Below, piece by piece: positions 5,256 through 12,033 of a DNA stretch of 12,073 nucleotides. Below the pieces are notes generated by a model, which saw only the letters and a list, made by a program, of their open reading frames with translations, ran no database searches and was not told the origin of the DNA. Source of the stretch: an uncultured Methanosarcinales archaeon (GTDB lineage: Archaea; Halobacteriota; Methanosarcinia; Methanotrichales; Methanotrichaceae). The stretch lies in contig CALMJN010000114.1 of the NCBI GenBank assembly GCA_937864385.1, positions 1-12,073 on the forward strand, read 5' to 3'. Position numbers and translations under genes: made by a program. How positions within the stretch are numbered: position 1 is the stretch's first letter; every line of letters begins with the position of its first letter.

Positions 5256-7064
5256 ATGCAACATAAGTCCAAAAAGTCCGGCAAGGGCAAGGGAGCGCAG
5301 TCCAACCTCAGAACACCCATAGTAGTGGTCATGGGGCATGTGGACCACGGCAAGACCTCCCTTCTGGATAAGATCAGGGGAACGGCGGTGGCCAAGGGCG
5401 AGGCGGGGCTGATCACCCAGCATATTGGAGCTACCGAGGTGCCCCTGAATGTGATCCAGGAGTTCTGCGGATCGCATTTCGGCAAGGAGATGCAGATACC
5501 GGGGCTCTTATTCATAGACACGCCGGGACATCACGCCTTCACCTCCATGAGAAGCCGTGGCGGCTCGCTGGCTGATCTGGCGGTGCTGATAGTGGATGTG
5601 AACGAGGGCTTCCAGCCCCAGACCCTGGAGTCCCTCACCATTCTTAAGCGCTTCAAGACACCTTTTGTGGTCGCCGCCAATAAGATGGATCGCATCGGCG
5701 GCTGGCAGCCCCAGCGAAATTCGCCTTTCGCCAGGAGCTTCAAGGCCCAGAGCGAGAGGGTGGCCGAGGTGCTGGATACCAGGATCTATGAGCTGGTGGG
5801 CGAGCTCTACAAGCACGGATTTGATGCCGACAGATATGACCGCATCTCTGACTTCACCAGGACCGTCGGGATTGTGCCCATCAGCGCCATCACCGGAGAG
5901 GGTGTTCCCGATCTTCTCCTGGTGCTGGTTGGCCTGGCCCAGAGGTTTCTCAAAGACAACCTGCAGCTGACCGCCACCGGCGCGGGAGTGGGAACCATTC
6001 TGGAGGTCAAGGAGGAGAAGGGGCTCGGCACCACATTGGATGTGATCCTTTACAACGGAGAGTTCAACTCCGGGGAGACCATCATAGTGGGCACGGCTCA
6101 CGAGCCCATCATCACCAAAATCAGGGCATTGCTCAAGCCCAAGCCTCTGGCAGAGATTCGAAGCGAGGAAAGGTTCCTGCCGGTAAAGCACGTGGCTGCG
6201 GCGTCCGGAGTTAAGGTGTCAGCACCCAAGCTGGAGAGCGCCCTGGCCGGCTCAACCATCAGGGTGGTGACAAGCCCTGAGGAGGCGGAGGCCCTCTCCC
6301 TGGAGCTGAAGTCCGAGCTGGAGGCAGTGAGAATCGATGCCGAGGCAGAAGGAGTGATACTCAAGGCGGATACCATCGGCTCTCTGGAGGCCATGGTGGG
6401 CGAGCTGAAGGCCAAGAAGGTCGCCATCCACTATGCCGACGTGGGGCCGGTCTCCCGACGGGATGTGATCCGGGGCGCGGCAATCAAGGAGCCTCTGCTC
6501 TCGGTCATACTGGCTTTCAATGTTCCAATCCTCCCTGATGCCTTGAGCGAGATTCAGAAGACCAATGTGCCTGTTTTTTCCAGCGATATCATCTACACCA
6601 TTCTGGAGAGCTACGAGCAGTGGGTGGAAGAGCAGAAGATGAAGATAGAGCAGGCCCGATTGGAGGCGGTGATCCGTCCTGGAGCGGTGCGGCTTCTGCC
6701 GGACTGCGTCTTCCGCCAGTCCAAGCCGGCCATCGTGGGAGTGCAGATCATCGGAGGGGTGATCCGGACCCAGATCAATTTGATGCGAGAAGACGGGGCC
6801 AATGTGGGAGAGGTCAAGGGCATCCAGGCCCGCAATGAGAACGTCGGCTCGGCTACCGTGGGCCAGGAGGTGGCCATATCCATAGACGGGCCGACTGTGG
6901 GCCGGCAGATCCATGAGGGGGACATCCTTTATGTGAACATCCCCGAGAAGCATGCCCGCATTGTGGAGATGGAGCTCAAGCCCAAGCTGGCCGAGGATGA
7001 GCGCGAGGTCCTGGACAAGTTCCTGGAGATCAAGCGCAAGAAGGATGCCTTCTGGGGAAGATAA
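5256..7064 (+). CDS. infB: Translation initiation factor aIF5B (IF-2 family GTPase)
   Basis: A 602-residue GTPase that promotes initiator tRNA binding and 50S joining, matching the usual archaeal size without the long bacterial or eukaryotic N-terminal extension. The G-domain motifs are all intact: P-loop GHVDHGKT (27-34), DTPGH (88-92), NKMD (142-145) and SAITGEG (210-216). Domain II follows (about 235-345, beta-barrel with GTILEVKEEKGLGTTLDV), then the domain III segment (ILKADTIGSLEAM), the linker helix (QWVEEQKMKIEQARLEAV), and domain IV with GGVIRTQ and KGIQARNENVGSATVGQEVAIS. The C-terminal helices end in a Lys/Arg-rich tail. ATG 5256 precedes a basic, Gly/Lys-rich leader; GGGAT lies 4 nt upstream as a weak SD. 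It stands downstream of ndk with its own likely promoter. No intein is present. Confidence 0.97.
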   Translation: MQHKSKKSGKGKGAQSNLRTPIVVVMGHVDHGKTSLLDKIRGTAVAKGEAGLITQHIGATEVPLNVIQEFCGSHFGKEMQIPGLLFIDTPGHHAFTSMRSRGGSLADLAVLIVDVNEGFQPQTLESLTILKRFKTPFVVAANKMDRIGGWQPQRNSPFARSFKAQSERVAEVLDTRIYELVGELYKHGFDADRYDRISDFTRTVGIVPISAITGEGVPDLLLVLVGLAQRFLKDNLQLTATGAGVGTILEVKEEKGLGTTLDVILYNGEFNSGETIIVGTAHEPIITKIRALLKPKPLAEIRSEERFLPVKHVAAASGVKVSAPKLESALAGSTIRVVTSPEEAEALSLELKSELEAVRIDAEAEGVILKADTIGSLEAMVGELKAKKVAIHYADVGPVSRRDVIRGAAIKEPLLSVILAFNVPILPDALSEIQKTNVPVFSSDIIYTILESYEQWVEEQKMKIEQARLEAVIRPGAVRLLPDCVFRQSKPAIVGVQIIGGVIRTQINLMREDGANVGEVKGIQARNENVGSATVGQEVAISIDGPTVGRQIHEGDILYVNIPEKHARIVEMELKPKLAEDEREVLDKFLEIKRKKDAFWGR

Positions 7065-7094
7065 AAAAAGAAAGACAGGATGAAGGTGTCATAA

Positions 7095-7673
7095 ATAGAG
7101 CTGGATGGCATAATAATTCCCCTCCTCGCCGTGGGCCTGGCAGAGATGGGAGACAAGACGCAGCTTTCCGTACTGATTCTCTCCACCCGGACAAAGGAGT
7201 ATTTCCGGCTTTTATTGGGGGTGATGCTGGCCTTCCTTTTGACGGACGGATTGGCCATACTTCTGGGATCATATGTGGGGGATGTAATGCCGGTTACAGC
7301 GGTCAAGGCTCTCTCAGGATTGGTCTTTATTCTCTTTGGCATATTGATATTTAAGAATGGGCCGGAGGAAGAAGAGGCGGCGATGAGCCTCTCCTCCAGG
7401 AGCGCCTTTATTTCAGGATTCTCCATGATCTTCCTATCCGAGTGGGGAGACAAAACCCAGATCGCCTCGGCCATCTTCGCCACGGAGTACGATCCGCATA
7501 TGGTTCTGGCTGGAGTGATGATTGCTCTTTTCCTCCTCTCACTCATGGCCATATTTCTGGGAAGATATCTCTCCGGCAGGATCGATAGAAAGCTATTGTC
7601 CAGGGCGGCAGGGGCCGTATTCCTGCTCATCGGCTCATCCTTCCTCTTATCAGCCCTGGCATCCTCCGCTTAG
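7095..7673 (+). CDS. GDT1/TMEM165 (UPF0016) family cation transporter
   Basis: A membrane protein of the UPF0016 family, whose characterised members move Mn2+ or Ca2+, probably in exchange for protons. Both signature motifs are present: AEMGDKT in the first half and SEWGDKT in the second, on inverted repeat units of three helices each, separated by an acidic PEEEEAA loop. The first canonical start in frame is GTG 7131, which would leave only four residues before the first motif and destroy helix 1. The frame is open back to the TAA at 7092-7094, and the upstream codons encode ELDGIIIPLLAVGLA, an ideal start of helix 1. GGTG (7085-7088) sits 6 nt before an ATA codon at 7095, suggesting an AUA start (192 residues) or a mutated ATG; CTG 7101 is another option. 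It lies 30 bp downstream of infB. Confidence 0.85.
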   Translation: MELDGIIIPLLAVGLAEMGDKTQLSVLILSTRTKEYFRLLLGVMLAFLLTDGLAILLGSYVGDVMPVTAVKALSGLVFILFGILIFKNGPEEEEAAMSLSSRSAFISGFSMIFLSEWGDKTQIASAIFATEYDPHMVLAGVMIALFLLSLMAIFLGRYLSGRIDRKLLSRAAGAVFLLIGSSFLLSALASSA

Positions 7674-7857
7674 CTGTCCAGATCTTCCATTGCGAATTTT
7701 CAATTATGAACCATCTTAATTGAGTATTCTTGGGCCTGACCGGGATTTTCAGATATACAGGGAAAAGCTTATGTGGTATATGGCGAGAAGCTAATCTGTT
7801 TTATGTTAGAGTATCAGGGATATCCGAAATTTTCGGCCCATCGATGAGGAATTGGTT
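7674..7857 (+). other. Intergenic region with two short inverted repeats
   Basis: This AT-rich gap separates the GDT1 and CNNM genes. TCAATTA (7700-7706) pairs with TAATTGA (7717-7723) around a 10-nt loop, a possible weak terminator. CCGAA (7824-7828), spacer ATT, TTCGG (7832-7836) stands just before the CNNM ribosome binding site and could be an operator or leader hairpin. GGTATATGG near 7772-7780 is a loose TATA candidate. A 71-codon frame at 7730-7945 overlaps the CNNM start and has no family features, so I do not call it. Confidence 0.35.
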
Positions 7858-9135
7858 TTGGATCCAAGCACAACTGCACTTCTGGCATTATTCTGCCTTC
7901 TGCTATGCGTTTCAGCATTCTTTTCCGCATCTGAGACGGCATTGATGTCACTGAGCAAAATTAGACTCATTCATATGGTGGAAGAGAAAACAAGAGGTGC
8001 CGGCATAATAAAAAATTTGAGGGATGACCCCGGTAAAATGCTGGGCACAATTCTTTTGGGCAATAACATTGTGAACATAGGTGCTTCATCCATTGCTACG
8101 GTCCTGGCCATAGAATATTTCGGAGATACCGGCGCAGGCATAGCCACGGGAATAACGACCATTCTTGTGCTCATATTCGGAGAGATCACTCCCAAATCAT
8201 TAGCGGCACAAAAGTCCGAAAAGGTCTCCCTGATCGTGGCAAGGCCCATTTTCATTTTAACATACCTTCTAAACCCCATTGTGTTTATCTTCACCCAGGT
8301 TGCCGGTCTTTTCATGCGGCTGCTGGGATTCCAGAGCAATGCTAACTTGCCCACTATCACAGAAGATGAGCTTAAGTCGATGGTCAATTTGGGTGAAGAA
8401 GAGGGAGTAATCGAAGATCATGAAAAGACAATGATCTGCAATGTCTTCGACTTCGGGGACCAGTTGATTAAAGATGTGATGATACAGAGAATGGACATAG
8501 TTGCCATCGATATGAACGCCAGCTACGACGAGATCATCAAGATAATAAAAAACGAGCAATACTCCCGTTATCCCATCTATAATAAAAGGATCGATAACAT
8601 AGTTGGCATACTCAATGTAAAAGAGCTGGTCTACCGAGATCCTGACGAGGTCTTTGACATAAAGAAGTTCGTTAAAAAGCCCTATTACACCTTCGAGTTC
8701 ATGAACACCTCCGATCTTTTCAACGAAATGAAGAAACGCAGGACGCATATGGCAATAGTCCTGGACGAATATGGGGGCACAGCCGGAATTGTCACCATCG
8801 AAGATCTCGTCGAGGAAATCGTGGGAGAAATCTCGGACGAGTATGATATGCATACCCAAGAGATAGAAACGATACGTGAAGGAGAGTATATCGTTGATGG
8901 AAGCACCAGGATCGAGGAACTCAATGAGCTGATCGGGACCGGGATAGAATCAGAGCATTATGACTCCATTGGCGGATTCGTGATTGAGTTGATGGGCAGA
9001 CTGCCGAGGCAAGGCGAATCAGTCGAGCATATGGGCACCAAGTTCATCATAGAAAGCATGGAAAGAAACCGGATCAGAAAGATCAGAGTGCTGATGACCG
9101 AAGCTATAAATGATGAGTTAACCTATATAGGTTAA
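7858..9135 (+). CDS. CNNM/CorC-type transporter: DUF21, CBS pair, CorC_HlyC domain
   Basis: A 425-residue membrane protein of the CNNM/CorC (formerly hemolysin C-like) family, linked to Mg2+ efflux or resistance and ion homeostasis. Residues 1-175 are the DUF21 transmembrane domain: SAFFSASETALMSLSKIR near 20-37, LLGNNIVNIGASS, and GEITPKSLA near 108-116. Residues about 203-320 are a CBS pair (MIQRMDIVAI, YSRYPIYN, VLDEYGGTAGIVTIEDLVEEIVGEI). Residues about 343-420 are the CorC_HlyC domain (YIVDGSTRIEELNELI, YDSIGGFVIELMGRLP). The start is TTG 7858, because GATGAGGA (7843-7850) sits 7 nt upstream; TTG 7852 lies too close to it. Codon use is clearly more A/T-rich than in the translation genes, suggesting different history or expression. 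It converges on htpX. Confidence 0.93.
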   Translation: MDPSTTALLALFCLLLCVSAFFSASETALMSLSKIRLIHMVEEKTRGAGIIKNLRDDPGKMLGTILLGNNIVNIGASSIATVLAIEYFGDTGAGIATGITTILVLIFGEITPKSLAAQKSEKVSLIVARPIFILTYLLNPIVFIFTQVAGLFMRLLGFQSNANLPTITEDELKSMVNLGEEEGVIEDHEKTMICNVFDFGDQLIKDVMIQRMDIVAIDMNASYDEIIKIIKNEQYSRYPIYNKRIDNIVGILNVKELVYRDPDEVFDIKKFVKKPYYTFEFMNTSDLFNEMKKRRTHMAIVLDEYGGTAGIVTIEDLVEEIVGEISDEYDMHTQEIETIREGEYIVDGSTRIEELNELIGTGIESEHYDSIGGFVIELMGRLPRQGESVEHMGTKFIIESMERNRIRKIRVLMTEAINDELTYIG

Positions 9136-9171
9136 AAAATAATATCAATGCATAATACACATCTTACCCTG

Positions 9172-9209
9172 AGACCAGCAAGCCGCAAAGCTGCGACTCG
9201 CTTTGGTCT
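9172..9209. terminator. Inverted repeat between convergent CNNM and htpX genes
   Basis: AGACCA (9172-9177) pairs with TGGTCT (9204-9209), and inside it AAGC (9188-9191) can pair with GCTT (9200-9203). An alternative is CAAAGC (9186-9191) with GCTTTG (9200-9205). The structure lies in the 86-bp gap between two converging stop codons, with T/C-rich sequence on the plus side, so it could serve both transcripts. It is not a strong single hairpin. Confidence 0.3.
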
Positions 9210-9221
9210 TCCTTCTCCGAT

Positions 9222-10055
9222 CTATTGCATGGATCTGAGCCGGGCAATCCTCTCTTCAGTGCTGGGATGAGTGGAAAATAGCCCAGCCATGGATTTTCCT
9301 TTCAGAGGATTGACTATGAACATATGAGCCGAGGATGGATTCACATCTGCTCTTGCGGCACTGGCACCGGCCTCCAGCTTGGCCAGAGCGCTGGCAAGTG
9401 CAAGGGGATTGCCGCAGATCCTGGCTCCGCCAGCATCGGCACCGAACTCCCTGCCCCTTGATATCGCCAATTGTATTATGGTGGCTGCTATGGGGGCCAG
9501 AATAGCCATGGCCAGGACGCCCAGAGGATTAGCGCCGTCATCGTCGCCTCCACCAAAGATCAATGACCACTGGGCCATGCTGGCCAGAAATGTGACCACC
9601 CCGGCAATGGTTGCGGCTATTGTGCTGATCAAAGTGTCTCTGTTCTTGATGTGGGCCAGCTCATGAGCCACCACTCCTTCCAGCTCATTTCTGCTCAGTA
9701 TGCTCATGATTCCTGTGGTCACTGCCACTGCAGCATGCTTGGGATCTCTACCGGTGGCAAAGGCATTGGGCATGGCCGTATCCATAATATATACCTTGGG
9801 CATGGGCAGGCCGGCGTTCTGGGCCAGATTCTGAACCAGGCGGTACAGGTCAGGCGCTTGAGCCATTGTGACCTCACGAGCATGGTGCATCTTCAAGACC
9901 AATTTATCGCTGTACCAGTAAGCCCCGAAGTTCATTGCAAAAGAGACGATCAGGGCCAGAAACATGCCGCTTCTTCCACCCACAAAGCCGCCTATCAAGA
10001 GCAACAGTCCGGTCAGACCGGCCAGCAGAAGGGTCGTTCTGATCATGTTTGTCAT
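9222..10055 (-). CDS. htpX: HtpX-family membrane zinc metalloprotease (M48B)
   Basis: A 277-residue integral membrane protease that degrades damaged membrane proteins, with its active site on the cytoplasmic side. Two helices lie at residues about 6-25 and 31-49. Then comes the characteristic [35 protein letters not shown] region (71-105). The zinc site HELAH (131-135) sits in [13 protein letters not shown], and the third ligand Glu203 lies in [15 protein letters not shown]. Two more helices (about 144-163 and 180-197) lie between them. The C terminus has the [14 protein letters not shown] motif. Length and order match archaeal HtpX. ATG at 10055 is used; no clear SD is visible, and an A/T-rich TATA-like element about 30 nt upstream suggests a short or absent leader. 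It is transcribed toward the CNNM gene. Confidence 0.95.
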   Translation of the reverse strand: MTNMIRTTLLLAGLTGLLLLIGGFVGGRSGMFLALIVSFAMNFGAYWYSDKLVLKMHHAREVTMAQAPDLYRLVQNLAQNAGLPMPKVYIMDTAMPNAFATGRDPKHAAVAVTTGIMSILSRNELEGVVAHELAHIKNRDTLISTIAATIAGVVTFLASMAQWSLIFGGGDDDGANPLGVLAMAILAPIAATIIQLAISRGREFGADAGGARICGNPLALASALAKLEAGASAARADVNPSSAHMFIVNPLKGKSMAGLFSTHPSTEERIARLRSMQ

Positions 10056-10083
10056 ATGGAGTGGTTTCTCGTCGGAGATTATC

Positions 10084-10091
10084 TATTTTAT
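10084..10091 (-). promoter_or_regulatory. Possible TATA box for htpX
   Basis: On the minus strand ATAAAATA (10091-10084) lies about 30 nt before the htpX ATG at 10055, preceded by purine-rich sequence (AAGAAGACGGAAGAAGC) that could serve as a BRE. The spacing would give a transcript start near 10060-10065, an almost leaderless mRNA, which fits the missing SD. Confidence 0.42.
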
Positions 10092-10237
10092 GCTTCTTCC
10101 GTCTTCTTCTTTTTCTGCCTGCCCCCTGGCCTCAACCCATGGGAGGGGCTTGAAAAGAACTGCCGCCGCCTGCTCTTCAACCAGGAAATGCTCCCTCAAA
10201 TACCCATCCAATGAAGAGCTTTCAGGCCACTGATCTT

Positions 10238-10738
10238 CTAAGCCGGAAAGTCCTCTTCATCCACAGCCACCTTTTCCACATTTCCGTCCCCAGAACTCTC
10301 CAGTGTGATCTCTATCCAGGAGTACTGAATCCTATCCGCCGTCCTTATGGTCTGGAAGAGGAGCGGCTCTCTCATCCGGCTGCTGGTGGCATTGACCTCG
10401 AAAGCCTCCAGGCCTGCATTCCAGCCCTGACCCTGCCGGAAATAGAGATAGTAGCTGCCGTCTTCCACTCCGGTCAGGTTGAAGGCATCCCCGTCCCGGA
10501 TATAAACTGCCGCCTTTACCCTCTCCTCTCGCATGGTGCATAAATACGCCACCAGATCATCCGGGGCATTGTTGATGATATCCAGCTGGCAGCGTCCGGT
10601 CATATCCGACTCTCGGATTAATGTCCCGCTCTCGGGGCGATCGGCTTCAGCCAGAGCCGGGGCGGTGGCAAGGCAGAAGATCAGGCCCGCCAGAATGCCT
10701 GAAATCAAGAATCGATTGCAGATTATTTCATCCTTCAT
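10238..10738 (-). CDS. Small secreted protein of unknown function
   Basis: A 166-residue protein with a clear signal peptide: MKDEIICNRF, a hydrophobic core (LISGILAGLIFCLATA) and a likely AxA cleavage site after PALA at about residue 30. The mature part has about 135 residues, including VYIRDGDAFNLTGVEDGSYYLYF, which reads like the edge strands of a small beta-sandwich, and ends with acidic VDEEDFPA. I recall similar prokaryotic proteins with a VYIR-G-x-x-GIxDGxYxLYF core and an EE-x-FP end, but know no function for them. There is no catalytic motif. ATG 10738 immediately follows a possible promoter (GATATAA at about 10762-10768 on the minus strand, roughly 27 nt upstream), consistent with a leaderless mRNA. 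It lies 60 bp downstream of the half-MFS gene on the same strand. Confidence 0.75.
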   Translation of the reverse strand: MKDEIICNRFLISGILAGLIFCLATAPALAEADRPESGTLIRESDMTGRCQLDIINNAPDDLVAYLCTMREERVKAAVYIRDGDAFNLTGVEDGSYYLYFRQGQGWNAGLEAFEVNATSSRMREPLLFQTIRTADRIQYSWIEITLESSGDGNVEKVAVDEEDFPA

Positions 10739-10761
10739 ATGATGGATATACCTTGCAGCGG

Positions 10762-10768
10762 TTATATC
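10762..10768 (-). promoter_or_regulatory. Possible TATA box for the small secreted protein gene
   Basis: Minus-strand GATATAA (10768-10762) is centred about 27 nt before the ATG at 10738, the normal archaeal TATA-to-start distance. This implies a leaderless transcript. A second TATA-like GTATAT lies at about 10752-10747 but is too close to the ATG to work. Confidence 0.35.
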
Positions 10769-10798
10769 AGCCTTATCCGGCTCGGCAAGAAAACGGCG

Positions 10799-11383
10799 TC
10801 ATGCACAGAGAATCCTTGCCTTTGCCGCGGACCGCCGCTCCAGAACGAAAAGCACCAGGCAGCCCACTATGCAGAGCAGCCCGGCCAGGAGGAAGGTGGC
10901 GGAGAAGCCCACCTGGCTGGCCATTGCTGCTCCGCCTGCGCCTGTGGCTGCCGTGCCCACGCCGGTAGTGGTATGGTAGATGGACCACTGGAAGCTCTCT
11001 TTTCCCCGGTCCAGATTGACGGACCACAGGCCCAGCCAGGTGGGATAGGCCAGGCCGCTGCCAAGTCCATAGACCGTCTCTGCCAGGTAGACATGGTAGA
11101 TGCTTTCTGCCGAGAGGTAGATCATGGGGACGGCGGCCATGAGCAGGGTCCCCAGTATCAGCCAGCGCTCCTTGGTGGCCTGGCGGTCCACGTAGTGGCC
11201 GAAGGGAAGCTGAACCAGGGACTTGGTCAAGAGGAAGAGGGAACTGGCTATTCCTGCCGTGAGCATATTGCCCCCGGCAATCTCTCCATCGTTGATGTAT
11301 ATGGCCAGTATGGGCTGGATCAGCCCGAATCCCGTCAGCACGAATATATCCGAGAGCAGTAGCAGCTTCATAGTGCGATTCAT
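10799..11383 (-). CDS. Half-size MFS protein (six helices)
   Basis: A 194-residue membrane protein equal to the N-terminal half of a major facilitator. Six hydrophobic helices can be placed: about 5-30, 38-60, 73-92, 96-120, 131-155 and 157-181. MFS motif A stands between helices 2 and 3 as FGHYVDRQATKERW (Gly-x-x-x-Asp-Arg and following basic residues). Helix 4 carries ETVYGLGSGLAYPTWLGLW. There is no second half: after the stop come 60 bp and a signal-peptide gene. The C-terminal LERRSAAKARILCA looks like a normal cytoplasmic end, so this is probably a natural half-transporter acting as a dimer. I recall such roughly 190-residue MFS proteins from other archaea and candidate-phylum bacteria. 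The substrate is unknown. A perfect GGAGGTGA SD (11400-11393) lies 9 nt before ATG 11383 and 6 nt before GTG 11386, so either could be the start. Confidence 0.85.
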   Translation of the reverse strand: MNRTMKLLLLSDIFVLTGFGLIQPILAIYINDGEIAGGNMLTAGIASSLFLLTKSLVQLPFGHYVDRQATKERWLILGTLLMAAVPMIYLSAESIYHVYLAETVYGLGSGLAYPTWLGLWSVNLDRGKESFQWSIYHTTTGVGTAATGAGGAAMASQVGFSATFLLAGLLCIVGCLVLFVLERRSAAKARILCA

Positions 11384-11499
11384 CACAGCAGGTCACCTCC
11401 AATATATAATTTTGTTTTATAATAATACAAGACGATGCCGGCCAGGGCCTTTCCAATTGAGTTTGCCAGTAATGCCCAGAGGATATTGTAGGCGGGCAT
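11383..11499 (-). CDS. Possible 38-residue single-helix membrane ORF coupled to the half-MFS gene
   Basis: On the minus strand ATG 11499 opens a frame encoding one likely transmembrane segment (ILWALLANSIGKALAGIVLYYY) and a short tail KTKLYIGGDLL. It ends in TGA at 11385-11383, overlapping the ATG of the half-MFS gene by one base (TGATG), the usual sign of coupled translation. The frame is open further upstream, to about 11560. Against it: there is no SD before ATG 11499, and the Tyr/Lys-rich tail is encoded by the A/T-rich stretch that I would otherwise read as the MFS promoter (TTATAAAA at 11422-11415). No family is recognised. Confidence 0.25.
   Translation of the reverse strand: MPAYNILWALLANSIGKALAGIVLYYYKTKLYIGGDLL
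11393..11422 (-). promoter_or_regulatory. Promoter-like A/T element and perfect SD of the half-MFS gene
   Basis: TTATAAAA (11422-11415, minus strand) lies about 20-25 nt upstream of GGAGGTGA (11400-11393), an eight-base match to the archaeal 16S 3' end. If the first is the TATA box, the transcript would start at or just before the SD. The A/T-rich run also includes TTATATATT directly before the SD. Confidence 0.4.
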
Positions 11500-11698
11500 A
11501 GACAGCGAGGAGTGCAAAAGGCTAAGGGCTAAGCTAGAAAAGGGTCCGTTCCAAACCGGATTTTAGGTTGATGCAGTAGACGATAGCGCTTATCTCCATC
11601 AGATTTCATCGTGCCGGGACCCTATTTAAGCCTATCTGTGAATGAATTGCAGTACTAAGACAGCCAAGAGCGCCTAGCTTTCTTCATCCGTCTGCTGA
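11430..11698. other. Region without a firm gene
   Basis: Apart from the possible small ORF at its left end I see no convincing gene here. It holds a tandem duplication of GGCTAAG (11520-11526 and 11527-11533). A TATA-like CTATTTAAG (about 11622-11630, plus strand) lies roughly 75 nt before the TPR remnant and could be what is left of its promoter. No tRNA fold was found. Confidence 0.4.
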
Positions 11699-11911
11699 AT
11701 TGGGGGCTGTAGTGATCAGGGCAATGCTCTTGCTGAGTTAAGCAGGTACGACGAGGCCATCCTGGCTTATGACAGAGCAGTTGAGTTGGATCCGCAGGAC
11801 GCTGACTCCTGGCATAACAAAGGTGTGGCCCTCAATCCACTCAATCGCACTGCGAAGGCCAATGCGGCCCTGGTCAGGGCTGAGGATCTGGAATCTGCGG
11901 GCCAATCCTGA
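11699..11911 (+). pseudogene. Remnant of a TPR-repeat protein gene
   Basis: The plus-strand frame, open from 11699 (after TGA at 11696-11698) to TGA at 11909-11911, encodes about 70 residues. They read QGNALAELSRYDEAILAYDRAV, then ELDPQDADSWHNKGVAL, then a degenerate repeat NPLNRTAKANAALVRAEDLESAG. These are tetratricopeptide repeats of the type common in methanogen TPR proteins (a YDEA-x-x-AYD-A-ELDP pattern, then NKG-AL). The frame has no ATG and only weak in-frame starts. The second repeat lacks the usual spacing after GVAL, as if several residues were deleted. Upstream codons carry stops. It is best read as the C-terminal end of a decayed or truncated TPR gene; partner-binding function is presumably lost. 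GC content and codon use resemble the host genes. Confidence 0.65.
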
Positions 11912-11940
11912 GTCAAAAAGGTACGTGTAACCTGAAATTC

Positions 11941-12012
11941 GATACTAATTTTTCCGGCATGCATCTGACTGCATGACCTGCAATTTTGAGCCGTGCCCTT
12001 CGGATTAGTATC
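11941..12012. repeat. Inverted-repeat element with internal hairpin
   Basis: GATACTAAT (11941-11949) and ATTAGTATC (12004-12012) are a perfect 9-bp inverted repeat enclosing 54 nt. Inside, CATGCA (11958-11963) pairs with TGCATG (11970-11975) around TCTGAC, and CCG (11954-11956) can pair with CGG (12001-12003). It could be a structured RNA, a terminator region for the TPR remnant, or a small MITE-like remnant. No flanking target duplication was recognised. Confidence 0.35.
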
Positions 12013-12033
12013 ATTCTTGAGGGGAGGATCTAA

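Noticed and set aside
5508..6191. 227-codon minus-strand frame opposite infB
   Set aside because: Shadow of the aIF5B G-domain and domain II region, where the plus-strand motifs are intact.
9651..10214. 187-codon plus-strand frame opposite htpX
   Set aside because: Antisense of the HELAH region and beyond, with no recognisable domain; HtpX is certain.
10739..11362. 207-codon plus-strand frame opposite the half MFS
   Set aside because: Cys/Gly/Ala/Gln-rich antisense translation with no SD; the minus strand encodes clear membrane helices and MFS motif A.
11540..11565. T-arm-like GTTCCAAACC suggesting a tRNA
   Set aside because: No acceptor, D or anticodon stems can be placed around it.
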